Assembly (NCBI GenBank): GCA_902470265.1 | Contig: CABRFW010000042.1 | Location: 1-10,601 of the forward strand | Reading direction: 5' to 3' | Length of the DNA stretch: 10,601 nucleotides | DNA from: an uncultured Collinsella sp. | GTDB lineage: Bacteria > Actinomycetota > Coriobacteriia > Coriobacteriales > Coriobacteriaceae | Shown here: piece after piece, positions 5,938 to 10,601 of the stretch | Layout: each line of letters opens with the position of its first letter | Numbering within the stretch: position 1 is the first letter of the stretch | Program-made: the position numbers and the translations under genes | The notes under the pieces: model-generated | What the model saw: only the letters and a program-made list of their open reading frames with translations | Told to the model about the DNA's origin: nothing | The model's database searches: none

Positions 5938-7032
5938 ATGGATTTGCTGATTGATATTCTGCTCGACGCCGGCAAGGACACGCTGTCGCTGGTGCCGTTT
6001 TTGTTGGTGACGTATCTGGCCCTCGAGACCCTGGAGCACGTTGCGGGCGACAGCGTTAACGGCGCCATCAAGCGCGCCGGTGCCGCGGGCCCCGTGGTTG
6101 GCTCGTTGCTGGGCATGGTGCCGCAGTGCGGCTTTTCGGCAATGGCGGCCACGCTGTACGCCGGTCGTGTCGTGACCTTGGGCACGTTGGTGGCGGTGTT
6201 CCTTTCGACCTCCGATGAGATGCTGCCGCTGTTGCTTGCCGAGCAGGTGCCCGTGCAGACCATGGCGATGCTTTTGGCTTCGAAGGCACTGATCGCGCTA
6301 GTCACGGGCTTTATCGTGGACGCCGCCATTCGCGGCCTGCGTCGTAACGCTCGCGCGCATGCGGCGATTCGCCGTACCGTGCTGGGAACCGCGGCCAACC
6401 CGGCCCACGTGAACTGCGCGCACGACGACCACACTGGCGGTGACATCATCGACGAGGTGGCCGAGGCGGGCGTGAGCGCCGACCACATCCACGAGTTATG
6501 CGAGCGCGACCATTGCGGTTGCGATGATGATGAAGATGAACATGAGCGCGACCACGGACACAGCCATGATCACGGTCACATGGGCGAGCATGAGCACCAC
6601 CACGGCCACAGCCACGACCACTCCCACGAGGGCGCGCCCGTTCTGTCGATTATCCGCAGTGCGATCTCGCACACCATACAGGTATCAGTATTCATCTTTC
6701 TGGTGACGCTGATTCTGGTCGCCGTGCTCGAGACGTTCGGCGAATCGGCGATTGAGCAGTTCCTGCGCGGTAACGAGACGCTTGCGGTTCTGGGCTCGGC
6801 GCTTGTCGGCCTGATCCCCAACTGCTCGGCCAGCGTCGTCATCACGCAGCTGTATCTGGAAGGTGCGCTGCAGCTGGCACCGATGCTCGCCGGCACGCTT
6901 ATCTCCGCCGGCGTGGGCTACCTGGTGCTGTTCCGTACCAACCGCAGCGCCCGCGAAAACGTCGTGTTCCTGATTATGATGTACGTTATCGGCGCGGGCT
7001 GGGGTCTCATCCTTTCCGCCGTTGGCCTCTAA
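5938..7032 (+). CDS. ArsP_2/DUF2899-family metal (putative Mn/heavy-metal) exporter with His-rich loop, 364 aa
   Basis: Polytopic membrane permease of the family annotated as putative manganese or arsenic/heavy-metal efflux protein. Two homologous membrane halves carry paired motifs: VPQCGFSA (61-68) followed by LYAGRVVTLGTL and STSDEMLPLL, and IPNCSASVV (293-301) followed by TQLYLEGAL. Hydrophobic helices lie around 15-35, 52-75, 80-100, 108-132, 247-268, 282-305, 312-332 and 342-362. Between the halves, residues 160-230 form a soluble linker very rich in His, Asp, Glu and Cys (HIHELCERDHCGC, then repeated HGHSHDH), a likely metal-binding loop. AAAGG at 5922-5926 precedes the ATG. No Mn riboswitch (yybP-ykoY) is evident in the short leader. 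The family is clear; the exported metal is inferred. Confidence 0.85.
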   Translation: MDLLIDILLDAGKDTLSLVPFLLVTYLALETLEHVAGDSVNGAIKRAGAAGPVVGSLLGMVPQCGFSAMAATLYAGRVVTLGTLVAVFLSTSDEMLPLLLAEQVPVQTMAMLLASKALIALVTGFIVDAAIRGLRRNARAHAAIRRTVLGTAANPAHVNCAHDDHTGGDIIDEVAEAGVSADHIHELCERDHCGCDDDEDEHERDHGHSHDHGHMGEHEHHHGHSHDHSHEGAPVLSIIRSAISHTIQVSVFIFLVTLILVAVLETFGESAIEQFLRGNETLAVLGSALVGLIPNCSASVVITQLYLEGALQLAPMLAGTLISAGVGYLVLFRTNRSARENVVFLIMMYVIGAGWGLILSAVGL

Positions 7033-7042
7033 GTAGATGTTT

Positions 7043-7079
7043 GGGATAGGCCGTAAAAACTGGGGTATGCCGTAAAATC
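7043..7079 (+). repeat. Imperfect tandem direct repeat, 19-nt period
   Basis: GGGATAGGCCGTAAAAAC (7043-7060) is followed by GGGGTATGCCGTAAAATC (7062-7079), 15 of 18 identical. It lies just after the permease stop codon. The second unit continues into TGCCGTAAAATCTACC (7068-7083), which can pair with 14 of 16 positions of 7129-7144. Confidence 0.6.
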
Positions 7080-7126
7080 TACCGCCATGACTTGGGCGTT
7101 GGATGCGCGTCAATCGCCAAAACAAA

Positions 7127-7163
7127 AAGGTAGATTTTTAGGCATGTCCCAAAAATCTACCTT
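7127..7163 (-). terminator. Strong intrinsic terminator for the DUF308/YaiI operon
   Basis: AAGGTAGATTTTT (7127-7139) and AAAAATCTACCTT (7151-7163) are perfect 13-nt arms around an 11-nt loop. On the minus strand the stem runs into TTTTTGTTTT, a good U-tract, 2 nt past the YaiI stop codon. It lies between convergent genes, and the symmetry may allow some termination of the permease transcript. Confidence 0.85.
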
Positions 7164-7165
7164 GG

Positions 7166-7648
7166 TTAGCGCAGCAGCTCGGTGAGGTTGCGTTTAAAGC
7201 GGATGCGGTCTTCGCTGGTAAATGCCGCCGGCCCGCGGGTGCGACCGCCGGCGCGACGCACCTTCTTTTCCTCGTGACGAATAAACAGCTGCATGTCGAT
7301 GGTCGCCTTGTCGTACACGCGCCCGCGCACACCGAGTGCGGCGGCATCGCGGCCGAGCACCATGCTCGCCAGGCCGATGTCCTGCGTCACGACCACGTCG
7401 CCCGCCTGCAGGCGTTCGACAATGGCAAAGTCGGCACTATCGGCGCCCACGCTCACATCGAGCGTGGTGACCCAAAAGCCGCGACGCGCGTGCTCGGCAT
7501 CGCGCGGATCGTCGCGGCGAATGTGACGTTCCAGGTTTTGCGTGCTGTTGCCGGCGATAACCACGGCAACGCCCGCCCGCCGCGCGCAGTCAATCGACTC
7601 GCGCGTGACCGGGCAGGCGTCTGCATCAATAAAGAGCGTTCGCGGCAT
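7166..7648 (-). CDS. yaiI: YaiI/YqxD family protein (DUF188, UPF0178), 160 aa
   Basis: Conserved bacterial protein with a predicted PIN-like nuclease fold; its cellular role is not established. Family signatures: N-terminal FIDADACP with D8 and D10, D74 in GADSADFAIVERL, TQDIGLA with D90, and a C-terminal GGRTRGPAAFTSEDRIRF block typical of DUF188. The length is normal for the family. The ATG directly abuts the TAG stop of the upstream DUF308 gene (TAGATG) and has only a weak ribosome site, so translation is probably coupled. Confidence 0.93.
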   Translation of the reverse strand: MPRTLFIDADACPVTRESIDCARRAGVAVVIAGNSTQNLERHIRRDDPRDAEHARRGFWVTTLDVSVGADSADFAIVERLQAGDVVVTQDIGLASMVLGRDAAALGVRGRVYDKATIDMQLFIRHEEKKVRRAGGRTRGPAAFTSEDRIRFKRNLTELLR

Positions 7649-8251
7649 CTAGTGCACCAGTTTGCCAAATTGAATAGCGCGAACAATCAGCGTTACGCCA
7701 AACACCAGCAGTGCGGTGCCGCTAAAGATGACGAGCATCTTGGCCGACCACAGCGGATAGATAAACACGAACATGCCGGCGATGATGGAGAGCGCGCCGC
7801 TCAGGATGGCGAGGGCACGGTTGGACGAAAGCTCGGACTCCAGAATGGACATGACACCTTCGACAATCCAGCCAAAGCCGGCCACGATAACCACCATCGT
7901 GGTGAGCGTCGCGGTCGAGAAGGCCTGGTTGCGCAGGATTATGACGCCGCCCAAGATAATGAGTAGGTTGGAGATGATGCTCGTCACGCGCCAGCCGGTG
8001 GGCAGCAGTGGCTCGAAAACAGCGGTAAACAGCCTGATCGCGGCCGTGATCACAAAGTAGAAGCCCAAGACGGTCGTTAGGAAGACGAGGGACTTGGCGG
8101 GCGCAAACAGCAGTGCGATGCCGGCGACGAGCGCCAAGACGCCCGTGATGGCGTAAATCCAGCGCACGGCCTTGACGGCCTTGCCTGCCATGCTTTTCTC
8201 GTCAAATCCAAACTGGCTCGATTTTTGGTCATCGTTCTTAAAGATGCCCAT
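7649..8251 (-). CDS. DUF308/HdeD-like six-helix membrane protein, 200 aa
   Basis: Small polytopic membrane protein with six hydrophobic segments at about 31-49, 55-78, 89-106, 114-136, 145-165 and 170-192, arranged as short-loop pairs typical of the HdeD/DUF308 family (GIALLFAPAKSLVFLTTVLG, GGVIILRNQAFSTATL, GMFVFIYPLWSAKML). HdeD of E. coli is tied to acid resistance, but members elsewhere are uncharacterised, so no role is claimed. I chose ATG at 8251 rather than the upstream start at 8350: AAAGGAG (8257-8263) sits 5 nt before it, and the longer N-terminus is Arg/Ala-rich without family features. It is the first gene of a two-gene operon with YaiI. Confidence 0.88.
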   Translation of the reverse strand: MGIFKNDDQKSSQFGFDEKSMAGKAVKAVRWIYAITGVLALVAGIALLFAPAKSLVFLTTVLGFYFVITAAIRLFTAVFEPLLPTGWRVTSIISNLLIILGGVIILRNQAFSTATLTTMVVIVAGFGWIVEGVMSILESELSSNRALAILSGALSIIAGMFVFIYPLWSAKMLVIFSGTALLVFGVTLIVRAIQFGKLVH

Positions 8252-8429
8252 AATGTCTCCTTTCCGTGCGGTGCACGTCGCGTTCATTGCTCTCCGTGCG
8301 GCGTACGCCAAAAGTGCTGCAACAAGTATCGCCCAAGGGCGCCGATGCATGGGGCGGGAAGGACGAATTGCCGCCCCACATTCCCGAATTGTTACTTTTG
8401 TTCCCGCTCCAGTGAGGATTAATCAACAA

Positions 8430-8458
8430 TTGTAGAACATTACGCCGCTGTATGTAAT
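8430..8458 (+). promoter_or_regulatory. Candidate promoter of the nitroreductase gene
   Basis: TTGTAG (8430-8435) and TGTAAT (8453-8458) are separated by 17 nt. The predicted start near 8465 would place the iron-box-like site just inside the transcript and leave about 80 nt of leader before the ATG at 8545. Confidence 0.4.
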
Positions 8459-8468
8459 TGCCAAGGTT

Positions 8469-8487
8469 TTAGGTTAGATTCTCCTAA
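8469..8487 (+). promoter_or_regulatory. DtxR/IdeR-like metal box upstream of the nitroreductase
   Basis: The 19-mer TTAGGTTAGATTCTCCTAA matches the actinobacterial DtxR/IdeR consensus TWAGGTTAGSCTAACCTWA at 15 of 19 positions, with the outer TTAGG/CCTAA arms perfect and one full half-site. It lies immediately downstream of the predicted -10, a standard repressor position. The match is by eye. Confidence 0.4.
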
Positions 8488-8544
8488 GAACAATTGCCCG
8501 AAATTGGGGGTCCCTATCCCGCGGCGCCGTCGAGCGCGGAGTCG

Positions 8545-9174
8545 ATGGCAAAGCAGGGTTGCGAAAAGCTCGGCTTGGACGCGTTTGATGCGTTGGTTCG
8601 CTGCGCCCGCACGTGCCGTCGCTTTGACGAGTCCATGCGCGTGCCGCGTGAGCTTTTGCTTGAGCTGGCGGAGCTGGCGCACCTGACTCCCTGTGGTGCC
8701 AATGCTCAGCGTCTTCGTTTTCATGTGGTGAGCGGTGCCGAGGATTGCGCGCGCGTATTTGATGAGCTCGCGTGGGCCGGTGCGCTTAAGGATTGGTCGG
8801 GTCCCGATGAGGGCGAGCGCCCGACCGGCTACATCGCGATTCTTGCCGAGCGCGCCGTTCCGGGTAAGCCCGCCGCTCCTATTACTGAGGTCGACACGGG
8901 CATTGCCGCGCAGACGATGATGCTCGCCGCTCGCAGCGCCACGCCCGAGGTGGCTGCCTGCATGTTCAAGGCCTTTACGCCCCACGCGATCGATGCCATG
9001 GGGCTCGATAACGACAAGTATGAGCTCAAGCTGATCATGGCGTTTGGCGTTCCGGCCGAGACGCAGGTGATCGATGCGATCGATTCCAACCCCGACGGCT
9101 CAATTAATTACTGGCGCGACGAGGCGCAGGTGCACCACGTACCTAAGCGCCCGCTTGCCGACGTACTGGTGTAG
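8545..9174 (+). CDS. Nitroreductase-family FMN oxidoreductase, 209 aa
   Basis: Flavin-dependent NAD(P)H oxidoreductase of the nitroreductase fold. Seen features: RTCRRFD at 22-28 (FMN phosphate region), LTPCGANAQRLRF at 47-59, a DTGIAAQTMMLAA helix at 117-129, and the GLDNDKYELKLIMAFGVPAE block at 153-172. The C-terminus (YWRDEAQVHHVPKRPLADVLV) is typical. The start is uncertain: an in-frame TTG at 8494 would add 17 residues without family features and would lie only 7 nt past the metal box, while the ATG at 8545 has GGAG only 3 nt upstream. I favour the ATG. The physiological substrate cannot be told. It may be co-transcribed with the phosphatases downstream; only a hairpin without T-tract intervenes. 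Confidence 0.85.
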   Translation: MAKQGCEKLGLDAFDALVRCARTCRRFDESMRVPRELLLELAELAHLTPCGANAQRLRFHVVSGAEDCARVFDELAWAGALKDWSGPDEGERPTGYIAILAERAVPGKPAAPITEVDTGIAAQTMMLAARSATPEVAACMFKAFTPHAIDAMGLDNDKYELKLIMAFGVPAETQVIDAIDSNPDGSINYWRDEAQVHHVPKRPLADVLV

Positions 9175-9207
9175 CTGAGCGTCACCGCGGTGTGATCCGG
9201 CGGTAAA

Positions 9208-9240
9208 CCACCACAAAGGTACCTGTCCCCTTTGCGGTGG
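9208..9240. repeat. REP-like palindromic element in the nitroreductase-phosphatase gap
   Basis: CCACCACAAAGG (9208-9219) and CCTTTGCGGTGG (9229-9240) pair at 11 of 12 positions around TACCTGTCC. On the minus strand the centre reads AAAGGGGACAGGTACCTTT, a dispersed motif I associate with REP-like elements and RAYT transposases in many bacteria. It ends 5 nt before the ribosome site of the next gene. There is no T-tract, so it is a poor terminator. Confidence 0.6.
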
Positions 9241-9256
9241 TGCGAGGGGAGGACGT

Positions 9257-9799
9257 GTGGCAGATTTGTATTTGGTGCGGCATGGGCAGACTGAGCTCAA
9301 TGTGCAGAACATTTTGCAGGGTGGGCACGATTCGCCGCTTACGGCGCGCGGGCGCGAGCAGGCGCTGGCGACGCGCGCGGCGTTTGAGGCGCGTGGCGTG
9401 ACCTTTGACCGTGTGTATTCCTCGCCGTTGGGCCGGGCGCGGCATACGGCTGAGCTAATTGCTGGTGAGGGCCGCTCGATAGAGCTGGTCGATGACCTGC
9501 GCGAGTGGCATTTGGGCTCGCTGGAGGGTACATCAAATCGCGAGATGCCGCCGCAGCCCTGGGGTGATTATCCGGTGGCCTTTGGTGGCGAGTCTGAAGG
9601 CGAGCTCCAGTCGCGCATGGTCGCGGCGCTGTCCCACATCATGGCCAGGCCGCAGCACGACTGTGTGCTGGCGGTCTCCCACGGCTCTTCCTGCCAGGAG
9701 TTTCTTGAGTATGTGACTGGCAGGGGAGAGCTACCCGACAACGGTGCCGTGCTTCATTTTGGCTATTGCGACGGTGCGTTTTCGCTCCTTGATTGGTAA
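9257..9799 (+). CDS. Histidine phosphatase (phosphoglycerate-mutase-like), first of a tandem pair, 180 aa
   Basis: Branch-1 histidine phosphatase with a phospho-His intermediate. Catalytic set complete: R8-H9-G10 (LVRHGQTE), R60 in YSSPLGRA, E83 in LREWHLG, and H142 in VSHG. The start is GTG at 9257, set by the strong ribosome site GGGGAGGA (9246-9253). The length is near the family minimum. It is a clear paralog of the next gene (shared DLYLVRHGQT, DSPLT, LREW, CVLAVSHGS, VLHF). The family covers phosphoglycerate mutases, cofactor phosphatases such as CobC, and broad sugar-phosphate phosphatases; the substrate cannot be assigned and no cobalamin genes are nearby. Confidence 0.9.
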   Translation: MADLYLVRHGQTELNVQNILQGGHDSPLTARGREQALATRAAFEARGVTFDRVYSSPLGRARHTAELIAGEGRSIELVDDLREWHLGSLEGTSNREMPPQPWGDYPVAFGGESEGELQSRMVAALSHIMARPQHDCVLAVSHGSSCQEFLEYVTGRGELPDNGAVLHFGYCDGAFSLLDW

Positions 9800-9816
9800 C
9801 GAACGAAAGGACCCCT

Positions 9817-10452
9817 ATGAATAAAGACCTGTATCTGGTTCGTCATGGGCAGACAATATTCAACCTTAAGCGCATTATTCAGGGTTGGAGTGACTCGCCG
9901 CTCACGCAGCTGGGATGCGACCAGGCGGCGCGTGCCGGCATGTTCTTACGTGCGCGCGGCATTGAACCCGATCATGCCTACACCTCCACACTTCATCGCA
10001 CCGAGCAGACTATCGCCAACCTGTGGCCGGGCTTGGCGTACGAGCGCCTGGACGGTCTGCGTGAGTGGTTCTTTGGCGACTTTGAGGCCGAGCGCGTGAT
10101 GCTTATGCCCGAGCGCCCGTGGCGAGATTTCTATCGTCAGTTTGGCGGCGAGGGCCAGATGCAGGTGCGCGAGCGCATGGCGGCGACGATAACCGATCTT
10201 ATGCGACGTCCGGACCACGAGTGTGTGCTCGCGGTGAGCCACGGTTCGGCTATCAAGGAGTTTTTGGACCACGTGCGGGGCGCGGCGGCCGACGAGCGCG
10301 AACGCGTGCCGGGCAACTGCTCAGTGCTGCATTTTGCGTTTGACGATGCGGCCGATACGTTTGAACTGGTCGAAGTCTTTACGCAGGAAGACTACGCGCG
10401 CGAGCTGGGGCTTGAACCGCTCGTGGCTACTGCGGGTCCGCAGCGCGGATAA
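9817..10452 (+). CDS. Histidine phosphatase (phosphoglycerate-mutase-like), second of a tandem pair, 211 aa
   Basis: Same family and order as the preceding gene: R9-H10-G11, R61 in TSTLHRTE, E83 in LREWFFG, and H142 in VSHG, all intact. It differs from its partner by an insertion around residues 153-165 (AAADERERVPGN) and a longer C-terminal tail (QEDYARELGLEPL...). I chose ATG at 9817, 17 nt after the upstream stop, because AAAGGA (9806-9811) sits 5 nt before it; an in-frame TTG at 9793 overlaps the upstream gene and lacks such a site. It is probably co-translated with its partner and ends before a strong terminator. Confidence 0.9.
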   Translation: MNKDLYLVRHGQTIFNLKRIIQGWSDSPLTQLGCDQAARAGMFLRARGIEPDHAYTSTLHRTEQTIANLWPGLAYERLDGLREWFFGDFEAERVMLMPERPWRDFYRQFGGEGQMQVRERMAATITDLMRRPDHECVLAVSHGSAIKEFLDHVRGAAADERERVPGNCSVLHFAFDDAADTFELVEVFTQEDYARELGLEPLVATAGPQRG

Positions 10453-10499
10453 CGCGAGCGCGGCGGCACGGGTCGTCGGCATAACTTCTCGACGCAAAA

Positions 10500-10536
10500 G
10501 GGGCGGAGATGCATGTACCTGCTGCATCTCCGCCCC
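10500..10536 (+). terminator. Intrinsic terminator after the tandem phosphatases
   Basis: GGGGCGGAGATGCA (10500-10513) pairs perfectly with TGCATCTCCGCCCC (10523-10536) around a 9-nt loop, followed by CTGTTTGTTG. A preceding AAAA run allows partial extension and possible use in the opposite direction. Confidence 0.85.
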
Positions 10537-10581
10537 CTGTTTGTTGGGCTGCCGATTTTTGTGCTGGGCGGTCTGGTCTTG

Positions 10582-10601
10582 CTAGAACCGCGCGACCTGG
10601 T
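10582..10601 (-). CDS. Possible C-terminal end of a convergent gene
   Basis: A minus-strand frame entering from the right edge ends in TAG at 10582-10584 and reads QVARF before the stop. It would be convergent with the phosphatases and share the terminator at 10500-10536. Only six codons are visible, so this is little more than a hint. Confidence 0.22.

Noticed and set aside
7274..7966. Plus-strand frame of 230 codons across the YaiI and DUF308 genes
   Set aside because: It spans the junction of two well-supported minus-strand genes and resembles no protein family.
8252..8350. N-terminal extension of the DUF308 protein by 33 residues
   Set aside because: The AAAGGAG site at 8257-8263 fits the internal ATG at 8251, and the extension lacks family features.
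8440..8985. Minus-strand 181-codon frame opposite the nitroreductase
   Set aside because: It is antisense to a gene with clear family blocks; no motif, and the composition is typical of a shadow.

Overview
The window looks like chromosome of a high-GC, Gram-positive-type gut actinobacterium of the class Coriobacteriia, most likely Collinsella. This is inferred from the GC-rich coding sequence, the AAAGGA-type ribosome binding sites, the gene families, and dispersed repeats I associate with that genus; nothing here proves the species.

Layout. (1) Positions 1-2720, minus strand: a zinc/cadmium efflux locus. It has an SmtB/ArsR-type metal sensor, a free-standing HMA metal-binding domain protein, and a P1B-2 metal ATPase cut by the left edge. 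The sensor promoter is a consensus TTGACA/TATAAT pair with an operator filling its spacer. Two more operators of the same sequence class lie upstream of the sensor gene and upstream of the ATPase gene, so the whole locus is probably autoregulated and metal-induced. (2) Positions 2720-4797: a visibly AT-richer insert-like stretch. It carries a single minus-strand gene for a Vsr/DUF559-like PD-(D/E)XK nuclease of the AbiEi-like coriobacterial type. On each side is one inverted pair of a ~29-bp motif (four copies in all). (3) Positions 4798-5766, minus strand: a DEDDh-type 3'-5' exonuclease with a terminator hairpin downstream. (4) Positions 5848-7032, plus strand: an ArsP_2/DUF2899 metal permease with a very His-rich loop. 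Its promoter -10 is embedded in a 9+9 palindrome. (5) Positions 7043-7163: a repeat cluster that includes a strong terminator hairpin. (6) Positions 7166-8251, minus strand: a translationally coupled pair, a DUF308/HdeD-like membrane protein followed by a YaiI/YqxD (DUF188) protein. (7) Positions 8430-10536, plus strand: a nitroreductase with a DtxR/IdeR-like box in its leader, a REP-like hairpin, two tandem paralogous histidine phosphatases, and a strong terminator.

How the genes fit together. Two independent metal exporters (ATPase and His-rich permease) and one possible iron-box gene make metal homeostasis the main recognisable theme. The nuclease island is the most accessory-looking part and holds the least explained structure: the paired inverted motif, which in three of four copies also reads as a conserved short peptide. 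No tRNA, rRNA, CRISPR array or intact transposase was seen.
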